This document shows positions 1-14,435 of a stretch of DNA of 64,000 nt, piece by piece. The translations under genes and the position numbers were made by a program. The notes beneath the pieces are model-generated. The model saw only the letters and a program-made list of their open reading frames with translations. It was not told the origin of the DNA and made no database searches. This stretch comes from Pyxicephalus adspersus (Eukaryota; Chordata; Amphibia; Anura; Pyxicephalidae), in the NCBI RefSeq assembly GCF_032062135.1, contig NC_092860.1, positions 65,135,803-65,199,802 on the forward strand, in the 5' to 3' direction. Numbering within the stretch: position 1 is the first letter of the stretch; every line of letters starts with the position of its first letter.

Positions 1-340
1 GCTGGGTGTAATGCATTGACAATGCCACCCACCCAGAAGTGTGTAACACAATTTTAGTGAATGGAGTACTGACAGGCGGCAGCAGCAACATCAGGAGGAG
101 GAGGCGGTGGGCCCTTGGACAGAGCTGGGACCGCATTGGTAACTGGCATCTAGAGCTGGGTGTAGTGTATCGTCAATGCCAACCAGAAGTGTACAATTTT
201 AGTGAATGGAGTACCGATAGGCGGCAGCAGCAGGAGGAGGAGGAGGCGGTGGGGCCTGAAATGGAGCGGGGACCGCATTGGTAACTGGCATCTAGAGTTG
301 GGTGTAGTCCATCGTCAATGCCACCCAAAAGTGTGTAATA
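1..340. repeat. Tandem repeat of about 150 bp, 2.3 units, next to hAT element
   Basis: A unit beginning GCTGGGTGTA starts at 1 and again at 155, and a third unit (GTTGGGTGTA) starts at 297, giving periods of 154 and 142 bp. Each unit contains an AGTGTGTAA/AGTGTACAA segment, TTTTAGTGAATGGAGTA, a purine-rich GGAGGAGG tract and GACCGCATTGGTAACTGG. It lies beyond the C-terminal end of the minus-strand hAT transposase, so it is probably subterminal repeat DNA of that element. The window edge cuts it off, so the element end cannot be located. Confidence 0.75.
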
Positions 341-745
341 CAAATATCTGAAATTTGTGAAGGGCCAGACCCCAAGATGTTTTGTGCGCCAGCACTGTTG
401 CTGTGGTTTGAGGTGCAGGAAGCAGTAGGAAGGTAGACCATATTGCTAGTTTGCATCATGAAATGGATGGCATGAATGCCAACCCTCAATCTTACAATAC
501 TTAGCTGAAAAATTAGGCAAAGGCAATGGTACCTATCAGTGTGGCAGTACTAGGGGTTTTCATCTGCAATTTGTCGGCCTCTCAGAAGCAGCAGAAATGT
601 AAAGTATATTGCTAGCTGGCACAATGGCAAGCATGAGGCAGGCTCAGCTGATGGTTAGACTCAGTTTGTGATAGGCAGCCACCGACTCCACAAAGGAGCA
701 GTGTTGGTTCACAGAGGCATTTTGGTTGGCCAGTGAGTACTTGTG

Positions 746-3118
746 TCAATCAGTGACATCTGCAGTGCAAATATGATAGTTGTTAGTAACCCACCTTTTG
801 TTTATTTTCAAAAAGGTGAGGCGATGGACATTTTCCAGCAACAATTGTGATCGGTTGTATGTGACCAATCTGCCAGCGGCACTGAAGGTTCTTTCGGACA
901 GAACACTGGATGCAGGGCACGAAAGAAGCTTGATGGCATACTGTGCCAACTGTAAGCAGATTTCAAGCCTGTTACGCCAAAAATGAATGGCGTCACTACT
1001 GTCAGGACAGGCATCCCCCTCATAACTGCTGTCATCAACACGTCAATACGGTGGAGGCGGTGTCCGCCTGAGCTCCTTGTGTGGAATGTGGTGTGTGGAA
1101 CTCCTCACACAGGCGGTCGCAAAGTATTCTGCTCAGGAGTGTGACCTTTTCTTTCCTTGTGCTGGGTTTTGTCTTTGTAGCGGTGATCCAGAAGGGTGGC
1201 CAGCCAGTAATCATTCTGGTTTTTGATGCTGCAAATGTAGCAACATGTGGACACACATATGAATGAGGGGTTTCCTGGGCTCATCCTCCTCCTGTCTCTC
1301 AGTAGGTGCCAAAACATCTTCCTCCTCATCACCCACCTCCTCATCTTCAAGCTGCAGCAGTTCCTTTTGTTCCATCGCCCGCACAATGCCTGGGGCGTGA
1401 GCATAAATGCGGGTTGGACAGGTCCTGTCCAGAAGCCCCAACATGGTCTCCCTCATCATCATAATCATCTTCCTCATCCTCCTCCTCTTCCTCTTGAAAC
1501 TCCTGATGCTGGCCAGTGTCCCTTCTTGCTCCTCCTGATGCTGGCTGCGCTATGGAGTGTAATGTCATCCTCACCCTTCTCTCCCATTTCTTCTCCTCCT
1601 TTCCCATTGTCACCTTCCATCAGGCCACACAGGGTATTATCAAACAGAAAGATGATGGGTATGACATCGTTCCAGCCTGACCGCTCCCGACAACATTTGT
1701 GGCCTGCTCAAAGGGGGCCAGTACCTTGCACTGCGTCTCCATCTGGAGCTGGTAAAATAGCTCAGTTGTGTGGCTGTACCAAGGGCCCCGCTGCCTCCAT
1801 GCACCACGCTGACCAAGTAATGACGGATGGCTAGCTTTTGCTCACACAGACGCCGGAGCATGTGCAGGGTGGAGTTCCATCTAGTCACAGTGTCACAAAT
1901 CAGTCTATGCAGTGGAAGCCGCTGGATCTTGCTAAGCGCCACTGCGGCAGTAGGGAATCGCTGTACATGGCTGCAGATGGCGCGAGCCTGTCTCAGTAAG
2001 TCCTGCAGTCCTGGGTACGTGCGGAGGAACTTCTGCACCACTAGGTTCAGTACGTGCGCAAAGCAGGGCACATGTGTTATGAGGCCCATGCGCACAAGGT
2101 TGGCCCCGTTGTCGCACACTACGTTGACTGTTATAAGCCGGGAGGGCGTCAGCCAGTCCTCAACCTCTCTGTGCAAAGCGGACAAGAGTCCTCTGGTTGT
2201 GTGACAACGCACGTGCTTGAGGGAGTCGTAGTTGTCGTGCCGGATTAACCACAGTGTCCTCCGCTGCTTGCCTTTCAGGAGGAGAGAGAGGGTTTGCCGG
2301 TAGAGGGAATGAAGGAGGAGGAGGGAGAGAACTGGGAGGGCACCATGCTTTCCCACCTCACCCCTTGATGGGGGTACCAGGTACCGTAATCCCTCTTGCA
2401 GACTACTGCCCACTGATCTATGCAAGGCCACCCAGTAAGCGGTGAAGGACAGGTAGCGTCCCACTCTTTGCCTGGTTGTCCAGCTGTCCATGGTGACGTG
2501 GATTTGACTAGACACTGAGAATGCCAATGCTCAGGAGAGGTTACCGATTACATGTGCATGTAAACTGGGAACAGCCGTGCGGGAGAAGTAATGTCTGCTT
2601 GGTATATTCCACTGACCCATGGCACAGGCCATCAGGTCATGGAAGGGAGCAGAGTCCACAATGCTGTGCGGCAGTAGCTGCAAGGCCAATAGTTTGACTA
2701 GACGTGAATTGAGTTTGATGACCTATTTGTTGGTTGGGCCTGATGTCTTGCGCAAAACTCCAGTAGAGTGGGCTGAACGGACTGGGAGCTAGGGGAGCTG
2801 AAGGGGTCACTGGAGTACACATCTTGTGGTGACAAACATCGTCTGACGCCACGAAACCTGCGGTCAGAAGCCAATACTTCCTTGCAGCTGGAAGTCTGGC
2901 TGGCACCAACCTCCTGAGACGTACTAGCAATGACAGTTGGAGGTGAAGAAGGAGTCAATGGAGGAGTCACATCTCAGACCTGTTTGACAACTTGTGCTGC
3001 TGCCTCCAACAGTTTGCTGCTGCTGCTGTCCTACAGTAGAGGACTCCCGGGGGGTATGCCCCCTGCCAGATGCAGCAGGTCGCCCAACGCCACGCCTTTC
3101 CCTGCATCTATCACTCAT
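746..3118 (-). pseudogene. hAT-superfamily transposase (ZBED-like), decayed
   Basis: Read from 3118 down to 746 in several frames, this gives a recognisable hAT transposase. A low-complexity N-terminal part comes first, then a segment around 2640-2530 with the PSRHYFSRTAVP motif. The RNase-H-like core start has VTMDSWTTRQRVGRYLSFTA (about 2490). DNGANLVRMG followed by CFAHVLNLVVQKFL lies near 2100, and CDTVTRWNSTLHMLRRL near 1860. ATLLDHRYKDK lies near 1180, and the C-terminal dimerisation motif LSCPASSVLSERTFSAAGRL near 900. An acidic repeat (EEEEEDEEDD) sits in the middle. Frameshifts and stops separate the blocks, so no functional protein is expected. In the family this enzyme cuts and pastes elements with 8-bp target duplications. 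It lies upstream of the first recognised unc13a exon, antisense to the gene, presumably in an intron. An N-terminal BED zinc finger was not found. Confidence 0.85.
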
Positions 3119-3442
3119 CTTTTACTTATTTGGGTAAAAGTGCACCGGTACTAAACAGTTTCTTTAGTAAATAGCAAGAATTAAATATCTGTATTTTTTT
3201 TTTTTGGGAAATACAGAATTTGTATGTATGTTTTCAGAGTAGGACAGAAATGTTCCTGCCTTTTTTGCTAGATAGCAAGAGGTAGCGTCAAAAACTGCAC
3301 AATCTGTATATTTCAAGATATACAGAAGGCTCCTAACCTGTCCCTGTCACAATGCACTTCTCTCCCTGCTTCTTTCTCTGACACAGAACACAAGATGGAT
3401 TGACTAACCCCTCCCTCCTTCCCTGTATATATTCCTGTGCTC

Positions 3443-3626
3443 AGATCTGGGGAAGATACACTTTCAGCAGTAAATGTGGGTGATGCAGCAAACCTGGAAT
3501 GGACTTACTAAAAGTCATTTGTTAGCAAATGTTTTTAAATCTGGACCAGATCCATTCCAGGTTTGTTGGATCACCCAGCTTCACTGATGAAAGTGTATTT
3601 TCTCCAGTCTTTAATAAATCAGGCCC
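3443..3626. mobile_element. Foldback MITE, copy 1 (left end truncated)
   Basis: The two halves are inverted copies: GAAGATACACTTTCA...CAAACCTGGAATGGA on the left and TCCATTCCAGGTTTG...TGAAAGTGTATTTTCTCC on the right, ending AATAAATCAGGCCC. The same palindromic family occurs at 28075-28291 (complete) and 45331-45412 (right half only). No coding capacity; a non-autonomous DNA element is the likely nature. Confidence 0.75.
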
Positions 3627-6098
<2,472 letters not shown>

Positions 6099-6556
6099 TA
6101 AGCACAGGAGCTCATGCTTTATTTCTGTTCCAGAATTGTTTCCTACGCGAAAGTTGTTTTAGGAGGATATGTAGGCTTCTATTGCCGAACGCATTCTAAA
6201 GACTTATAATTACCTGGATGTAAAACTTTAATTTGATTTTAGTAGTTCACAAGCTTTCACAAGTTAACCGTGACAAGTTGTGGGTAATTAACTGCACAAC
6301 TGTGCTACATACTTGTAGAAAACTAGAACACCAACCTTGAAAACTGAGACAGGTCAGAAAAGGCAGCACACTGAAAGCACTTTAGGGGTTTTGTCTTTTT
6401 TTTAATTTATTAAGGCTTTTGAGTAGTCCAAATTTCTGAAGCATCTACATAATTTAGTAGCATGCCCTGTATTTTGTATTCTGTTATCTATTATATTATA
6501 TATCATTATATCTGTCTCTTTTTCATTCTTTTTCCTTCCTCTTGCTCTCATTCTAG

Positions 6557-6646
6557 ACAATCAGTAATGTTCTTCTCCAGTATGCAGAGATTATCTCCAA
6601 AGACTTTGCTTCATACTGCTCTAAAGAGAAGAAAGAAGAGAAAGTG
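6557..6646 (+). CDS. unc13a: unc13a exon: MUN domain, [12 protein letters not shown] segment
   Basis: Exon of 90 nt (30 codons, phase 0/0) after TTCTAG and before GTAATG. It encodes [20 protein letters not shown] followed by [10 protein letters not shown]. The charged end is two residues longer than the CSKEKEKV I recall from mammals, a length difference at the exon's 3' end. The intron to the previous exon is only 461 bp, and the next intron is 8.8 kb because of transposon insertions. Confidence 0.95.
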
Positions 6647-6927
6647 GTAATGCAATGCAAAAATATGATTCTTTCCCTTCCTGGTCAATTTTCTAGGTTC
6701 ATATTTTGGCAGTGATTGATTCTGCACCAGCGAATGTTTGGTGAATGAAAGAAATGCTGCATTATAAATGGACCCGTATCATTTAGGGCTCTATTTAAAA
6801 ATTGTTCCCCTGCCAATTATATTAGTTTATTTCCTATTACGACAACTATGCGCATTTAACAATTGGCCACCAGGTGGCAGAACAGGTTGTTGCTGTATTA
6901 GGAATTAAAAGGAGTGTTGTAGTTTTT

Positions 6928-7269
6928 GGGTCCCCAACCTTCGGTCCATCTGACAGGTGGGCTGCCAGAGCATGGAGATTAGCAGTGGTCCGCGGTTCTG
7001 GCCGGGCCACCCCCCCAGCGGGGTCAGGAGAAAGACCCCGCTTGGGGGGGGCGGACTGGCCAGAGCCGCGGACCAAGTCTCCTATACAGGTCGCAGGCTC
7101 AGGGCGGTGGCAGGTTGTGTGTCTGGTCTGAGCCTGCGATGGTAGAGTGGGCAGGTTCTGGCATTATGACATCACTCAGGGGGAAGTTTCCTCCCCTTTA
7201 AGCGACACAGGTCACAGAAGTCCGTAGATTCAGTGGTCCACGAGCTGCAAAAGGTTGGGGACCACTGGC
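6928..7269. mobile_element. Non-autonomous hAT-type element (MITE)
   Basis: Terminal inverted repeats GGTCCCCAACCTTCGGTCC at the left end and GCAAAAGGTTGGGGACCACTGG at the right end enclose a GC-rich core (GGCCGGGCCACCCCCC). The CAGTGGTCCCCAACC-type terminus is characteristic of hAT/Charlie-like non-autonomous elements. No open reading frame with transposase similarity is present. Confidence 0.7.
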
Positions 7270-7854
7270 ATATATAACCAACCATCTGTCAGCAAATTTC
7301 GGACAAATTGGCGAAATAAATTATAAATAGAGACCTTAAAATAATGTTGCATTTTATGTTTTGTTCTAAATGTTTAGTAATTTTACAAAAGAAATACATT
7401 GACTAACTGATAATAGAATGTTTACTGTATATTACAGGCTGTTTTTTTACAAGTTGAGAGAATAAGGAGAAAATGTCTTTCAGTGGAATAATTGAATACA
7501 ACAATATAAATGCCATTCCTAATACTCACAACTTGATCTCAAATATAGTTATGTCCTGGATTTATTGTTATCCCTATTGTATTTGTAATATTGTTAGGTC
7601 CATAAATATTTGGACAGAGACAACTTTTTTTCTAATTTTGGTTCTGTACATTACCACAATGAATTTTAAATGAAACAACACAGATGCAGTTGAACTGAAA
7701 ACTATCAGCTTTAATTCAGTGGGTTGAACAAAAAGATTGCATAAAAATGTGAGGAACTAAAGCCTTTTTTAACACAATCCCTGTATTTCAGGGGTTTAAA
7801 AGTAATTGGACAAATTAAAAAGCTTAAAATGAAATGTTCATTTCTAATACTTGG

Positions 7855-8900
7855 TTAAAAACCCTTTGCAATGACAGCCTGTAGTCTTGAACACATGAAC
7901 ATCACCAGATGCTGGGTTTCCTCCTTTTTAATGCTCTGGCAGGCCTTTACTGTAGCAGCTTTCAGTTGTTTGTTTGTGGGCCTTTCTGTCCGAAGTTTAG
8001 TCTTCAACAAGTGAAATGCATGCTCAATTGGGTTCAGATCAGGTGATTGACTTGGCAATTCAAGAATATTCCACTTCTTTGCTTTAAAAAAACTCCTGGG
8101 TTGCTTTGGCTGTATGTTTTGGGTCATTGTTCATCTGTATTATGAAGCACCTCCCAAACAATTTGACTGCATTTAGCTGGATTTGAGCAGACAGTATGTC
8201 TTTGAACACCTCACAATTATTTTGGCTGCTTCTGTCCTGTGTCACATCATCGATAAACACTAGTGTCCCAGTGCCACTGGCAGCCATGCACGCCCAAGCC
8301 ATCACTCTGCATACACTATGTTTTACAGATGATGTGGTATGCTTTGGATCATGAGCTGTTCCATGCCTTCTCCATACTTTTTTCTTGCCATTATTGTGGT
8401 AAAGGTTCATCTGTCCAAAGAATTTTCCTCAAGAAGTGTGCTGGTTTTGAGCAAAGTCCAATCTAGCCTTTCTATTCTTGAGGCTTATGAGTGGCTTGCA
8501 CCTTGCAGTGCACCCTCTGTATTTACTTTAATGCAGTCTTCTCCTTATGGTAGACTTGGATATTGATATGCCTGCTTCCTGGAGAATGTTGTTCACTAGC
8601 TGTTGTGAAGGAGTTTCTCTTCACCATGGAAATGATTCTGCGATCATCCACCACTGTTGTCTTCTGTGGACGTCCAGGTCTTTTGGCGTTGCTGAGTTCC
8701 CCAGTGCTTTGTTTCTTTTTCATAATGTACCAAACTGTAGAATTTGCCACTCCTAATATTGTAGCAATTTCTCGGATGGGTTTTTCTGTTTTTGCAGCTT
8801 AAGGATGGCTTGTTTCCCCTGCATGGAGAGCTCCTTTGACCACATGTTGTCTGTTCACAGCAAAATGTTCCACATACTAGCACCCCACATACTAATTGTC
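7855..8900 (-). pseudogene. Tc1-like transposase, decayed
   Basis: Minus-strand fragments from about 8900 to 7855 cover a Tc1-type transposase. The N-terminal helix-turn-helix region has KRPGRPQKTTVVDDRRII (about 8660). The catalytic domain has HNNGKKKVWRR and VMAWACMAASGTGTLVFID (about 8300). A DPKHTA motif lies near 8110, and the C-terminal LPSQSPDLNPIEHAFHLLK near 8040. Tc1 enzymes use a DDE/DDD triad for cut-and-paste transposition at TA. The reading frame changes several times with stops, so the copy is dead. The two catalytic neighbourhoods NDPKHTA and SPDLNPIE remain legible. Confidence 0.85.
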
Positions 8901-8991
8901 TAATTATTTCGAGCCCCTGAAATTAAGTGATTGTGTAAAAAAAAAAAAAAAAAAGGCTTTAGTTACATTTTTTTGAGATTACAGCGGCACC

Positions 8992-10226
8992 ATGGTAGGT
9001 AGGAATGCTGAAAAAAACAAGGAACGCTCCTCCAGATCGCAGACTCACTCGGATCATAGTTAGATGGCCGAACGTGGGCCTGGGATACATGCAGCGCGAT
9101 CACCGTAAGTAATCCTGTCAGGTCAGCATATCAGAGACCCAGGTAGGAGAGAAGGTATTGAAACGGGAATGGAAGGGTATTTCCCTGTCAACTTCCCCGG
9201 GGACAACATTGGAAGGCTCTGATACCCCTAGTACACAGCATGGTATTAATATTTCACAGAGAAAATCTTTTCCAAAAAACACCCAGCTCTCTCCCCTAAT
9301 GACACTTGTGAGATTTTACCTGATAATGTACCTAATTTATCAGAAAATGAATACAATGCAATATCTCAAATTAACCGTTTGCCTGCTGGTTTAAACCTGT
9401 GAGCTGAAAGTGAATCTAGAGTGATAGAGCATTTAACAACTATTATACAAAATGAATTTGTGAAAACCTGTTATTAGCGCTGAGATAAAACAAGATCTCC
9501 AATGGATTGGGAGTAGATTAGAAGCTATTGAACAGAACCTGGATAATACCAATATTAAAGTATCGCAAAATGTGAAACATATATCAATACTAGAAGATAA
9601 AATAGAGGAATTACATCATAAAATAGATGACCTGGAAAATCGTTCTAGACGATCTAACCTTCGTATCCGAGGACTACCAGAGACTTTTTACAGATAAAAA
9701 AACTTCAACTGTGGTTTATATATTTCTTTAAGTTCATTAAAGAAATATTTCCTGATATACCAGAAATAAACCTTGAAATTGAAAGAGTTTATAGAGCATT
9801 GGTACCAATTAAATCAGAAGGCCCTTCTAGAGACATAATAGTGAAACTTCATTATTACTCTACTAAAGAAAGGGTATTGAAAATTTTAAGAGGAAATGAA
9901 CCAATGATAATGGAGGGCGCTTCAATTCAAATTTACTCTGATCTTTCAACTTATACTATACAATAAAGTAGAGGACTTTGAAACCAATACTTCACGTTCT
10001 TATTTCTCATAAGATAAAAAAGTACTGCTGGGCCTATCCACTTCGGTTGATTTTTCAATTTCAAGGCAAGACCTTTACTTTTTCTACACTTGATGAAGGC
10101 AAACAGCTGCTACATGAGCTTGAGCTATCTTCCATGATGTCTAGGCAGAATCAAGAAATGACTGCAGACCGTATTGCATTATACCCATTATGGCAAAAGA
10201 TTAATCAGAGTTCTAAAAAAGCCTGA
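8992..10226 (+). pseudogene. LINE ORF1 (RNA-binding protein), decayed
   Basis: An ATG at 8992 opens a charged N-terminus (MVGRNAEKNKERSSRS) that soon hits a stop. Near 9630 the frame reads DLENRSRRSNLRIRGLPET, the hallmark of L1/Tx1 ORF1 between the coiled coil and the RRM domain. Near 9830 come PSRDIIVKLHYYSTKERVLK and GASIQIYSDLS. Near 10030 comes YCWAYPLRLIFQFQGKTFTF, typical of the C-terminal domain. In the family this protein is a nucleic-acid chaperone that coats the LINE RNA. Stops and frameshifts show it is inactive. Confidence 0.8.
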
Positions 10227-10900
10227 AAATCTACTTAACAGGAAATTGACTTTAATTGGATTGTCATATTATTGTTCATCTTTTTTTCTTTTTCCTCTTT
10301 GACTAATGACCAAATTGGGACCCTCTAGAAGAGGTGGATTAGGGGCTATAATAGGTTTGCCCTATCTAACAATGTAATAGATCAATTAGAAAGCTCTGGA
10401 TAAATTAGATTATTAGTCAATTATATAATATGATTACGATCGGAAGCTATTTATGATCTGGCAAGATAGACTAGCTTGGTAATTTATACTGGTTAAAAAC
10501 AATAGGTACTTTTATACTCCCAAAGAATGAAAAGCTTATTAATCATGATGCACTGGCAGTTTTTTGTAATGACTAAGATTTCTTATTAACTTGGTAGCCT
10601 ATCGCTATTTAAAGCAAGTGGGAAGAGTTAAGGGAGTAATACAACTCCCACTAACTCCTCTAAAGGAGTTTGGAACAAAGGTATGTCCTAAAGGTGGGGT
10701 TTTGGGGCAGTATATGTGCACTTGGCTACAATGTGGTAGCTGAGTGTCAGACATGGCCCAAGATCCCTGAAAACTTTGAAAAAGGATAAATGGCATTTTA
10801 AATGTTTTGTTGTATGGTTGCGTGTTTTTGTTTTTATTCGTGTTGTGGTTATCCTAAGGTATCCTAAATAAGTGTTTAGTTAAATTGAGGGTTTCAACTG

Positions 10901-13900
10901 TTGTACTCAAACTTCCCTACAGATGGCGGGATTGTTAGAAAAGACACAAAAATTACAACAATCCACCTTGGTTTCGTCCACAATGTCCAAGGATTTAATT
11001 CCCGTATTAAAAGGTCAAAAGCATTTTACTGCTATAATTCACTTAAGATAGATGTATTAGCACTACAGGAAACGCGTTTCTCTGTTAACTCCTTAACACG
11101 CCTTTTCCATAAAAGATTCCCTATAAGTTATCATGTGAATTCTGATAAGAAAAAGGATGGAGTAATGTTGTGTTTTGCTAGACATCTCGATTTTTCAACA
11201 AAGGAAGTGATTCGGGACCCCAGGGGAAGATACCTTTTGGTAAGAGGGGATGTAGCAGGACAAAAAATAACGTTGGTAACATACTATGCCCCCAATGAGG
11301 ACAAAATTTCCTTTTTTATTCGGTTACTACATAAAATAGAATCTTTTGCAGAAGGCTCTTTGATATTATTGGGTAACTCCAATTCAGCATTGGATCAGTT
11401 ATTGGATAAAACTAGCACTCCTAAATATTGAAATCCACCTAAAAAGAGTCATAAACTATTAAATATATTACATAAATATGATCTCATACTCAAGAATTGA
11501 TCACATTTTTCTATAATCTAAATTGATACCTATGGCCTGTAAAGCTAAAATCCTCTCAGTCCCTTGGTCGGATCACGATCCTGTGTTGTTGAAATTGAGT
11601 GGTCTTAGAACTACACAAATTCGAAGTCGATGGAGATTAAATGAGAGTCTGCTTTTGAAGTGAGCAATGAAAGAAGAAATAGAAAGTTCAATTTCAGAAT
11701 ATTTCTTAATAATGAGTTGGGAGATACATCCCCAGCTAATAATTGGGAGGCCCATATTGCTTATATTAAAGGGGAATTCATCAGGCTGGGAACCCAACAT
11801 AAGAGAGCCCAAGATAAAGTGCTAGAAACTAAAATGAGGGAATATTACCTAATATACCGACAACATAAAAGTAATCCGAAGCTTAAATATAGATCACAAA
11901 TTGAAATTTCGCGTTAAACTTGTTATTGACTACGAAAGCTGAGAAATCATTGAAGTTGAAGTTTTATACATGGGGGGATAAGCCTGGAAAGTTACTAGTA
12001 AATAAACTTAACCCTAAACCCAAAAAGGATGTTCTTCCTAAAATTAAAACAAACTCAAAACCCAGAGAGAATTCTTTTAGCTTTTGAAGAATTTTACTCT
12101 ACCCTCTAATGGTAAGCAGTTAAGTTCAACACAAGCCTCTTTGAAAGCGTTCTTTAATTAAATTAAAAACTTCAATCTAAACATGTGGAATTACTGGATA
12201 AAGCCATAACTATGGAGGAAATTAGTAAAGTGTTAAAATCAATGAAATCAAGTAGTGCTCCTGGTCTGGATGGATTAACATATGTTTACTATAAACCCTT
12301 TAAGACACAGTTAACTGCACACCTGGCGGAATATTTAAATTATTTGTGAGAGGGTAATTTTCTTCTCCCTGATGACAATCGATCTTTTATAAGCTTAATC
12401 CCAAGGCCAGGAAAGGATACTTCAGATATAACTAATTTTAGACCTATAACACTGATTAACTGTGACTTAAAGTTATTGACAAAGGTTCTATCGGTTCGAT
12501 TAAACCCTTTTAAAGGTGAATATATCCACACTGACCAGATAGGGTTTATACCCCTCAGACAGGCGTCTGATCAAACTAGACGCACTATAGATTTGATATT
12601 CCTATTACATACTAACTGGGATGATGGCAAAAAGAACGAAGCTATGCCACTAGCTATAGACCTACAAAAAGCTTTTGATAGTGTTTCATGGCAATATATG
12701 TTAAAGATCTTATCGGTAATGGGTTTTGGGGATCATTTTAATAAGGGCATTATATGATAAACCATTTGCAGATCATTTTATTAAGGGCATTATATGATAA
12801 ACCATTTGCAGATCATTTTATTAGGGGCATTATATGATAAACCATTTGCAAACATATTATTGGGAGGTTTTCTCTCCGATAATATTGCCATTAAAAGGGG
12901 TACACGTCAAGGTTGCCCACCTTCTCCATTACTAATATATAGCTTTAGGGAAACATCCGGACATTAAAAGGATTTGGTGTGGCAAAAGGGAACATAAATG
13001 TGCTCTGTTTGCAGACAACATCTTAATGTATATATTAACTCCGCATGTTACCATACCTAATTTGTTCAAACTGTTAAATAAATTTGCTGCAATATCGTGC
13101 CTATATTTCAACTGTTCTAAATCTCAAGCTCTCAACATAAATGTTCCAGAACATCAAATCTCAATGGTTAAAAATAATTTAAAATTTTGTTGGGAAACCC
13201 AATCATTGCAGTATTTGGGGATTCAACTGATACCACATATGATTCACTGTACAAAGCGAACTACGTCCCCCTTTGCAGAAAAATTTTTGAGGACCTAAGT
13301 AGATGGGCTGTTCCCCCCTCATGGATGGGGCGTATAGCAGCGGTTAAGATGAATATTCTTACCCCTATCTTGTATTTATTCCTTACATTGCCTATTCACG
13401 TCCCCTCTCTAACTTAATCTAATATTCAGAATAGGGTATGAACTTTATATGGAGCAGTAAATGAGGAAGGATTCAAAGGCAGGCTATGATAGCCCCCAAG
13501 TCCCAAGGGGTGCCCTATTTTAAATAATATTACTTAGCAGCTCAGTTATCACAAATGTCTTGTATAATGGTGAAAAAGTCAAAACCACAATGAATAGAGA
13601 TAGAAAAAACAGCTGTTAGGAGGGGAAGTTTAGCTTAATTAATCTGGATCCAAAAAAATATAGACATTATAGAGCATGCTTGGCATTAAAGCATTCCCTA
13701 TTACAATGGGATAAAAATAAACAAAATTCTAAATTAATTTCAAAACATACTCCCCTTGCTCCACTATAGATCAATCAAGATTTCTCTCCTGGACAAAATA
13801 CTAAAAAGTTTCATTGGTGGATTAGTAAAGGTTTTGAATCTATTGAGAATATTTTGGATAAGGAATGTTAAGTCTAGAATTCCTTACAACTAAAAGAGAT

Positions 13901-14435
13901 CTTCCAACGGTTGAATACTTAAGATATAGGCAGCTCAGATCTTTTATATGCTCCAAAATTCCTTCAGCTTCATATCTCTTGCTTCCTACGAATTTTGAAA
14001 AATCATGTAGATCTTTATTGGATATGAAGAGTCAAATATCAATAATCTACTCTGTACTGATGTCGACTTCAAGTGAGTTAAAATATATGCGATCCTGGAA
14101 TAAGGATTTAAATATATCACTTTCCAGAACAGAGTGGAATGAGATTGCCTTTTTCCTGACTAAGGTATCATTAAATAGCGCCTTAGTAGAAGCAAATTTT
14201 AAAGTTATTCTTAGATGGTATTTGGTTCCTGAAAAACTTCTAAATGTCACCCTGCATCATCGCCCCTATGTTTTCGGGGATGTGGTATCAACCGTACGAT
14301 GGAACATATGTGGTGGTCCTGGACTGGATCATGATCAATGATAAAATGACTCATATTCTTGAAAATACATTATTCAAATTTGATCAGACTTGGGAACCAT
14401 GTAGGAAATATTTTTCTGCTAACTCAAACACTTGA
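10901..14435 (+). pseudogene. LINE ORF2 (endonuclease/reverse transcriptase), decayed
   Basis: The N-terminal endonuclease is readable as NVQGFNSRIKRSKAFY, VLALQETRFS and VTYYAPNED (10978-11400). The reverse transcriptase follows in pieces: APGLDGLTYVYYKPF (12255), FISLIPRPGKDTSDITNFRP (12385), DQIGFIPLRQASDQTRR (12530), PLAIDLQKAFDSVSWQYM (12648), FADN in place of the usual YADD-type box (13008), then SRWAVPPSWMGRIAAVKMNI (13295). The C-terminal segment has FKVILRWYLVPEKLL (14200). The protein would nick DNA and prime reverse transcription. It is inactive through many stops, the altered FADN box and a 40-bp triplication inside the RT region. Confidence 0.85.
12731..12850 (+). repeat. 40-bp tandem triplication inside the LINE RT region
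   Basis: Three consecutive 40-bp units begin GATCATTTTA at 12731, 12771 and 12811, each ending ACCATTTGCA, with one or two differences between units. Two extra units add 80 bp, which breaks the reading frame right after the DLQKAFDSV motif. Confidence 0.9.

Noticed and set aside
1247..1834. 195-residue plus-strand open frame
   Set aside because: It is the antisense shadow of the minus-strand hAT transposase, including its acidic low-complexity stretch.
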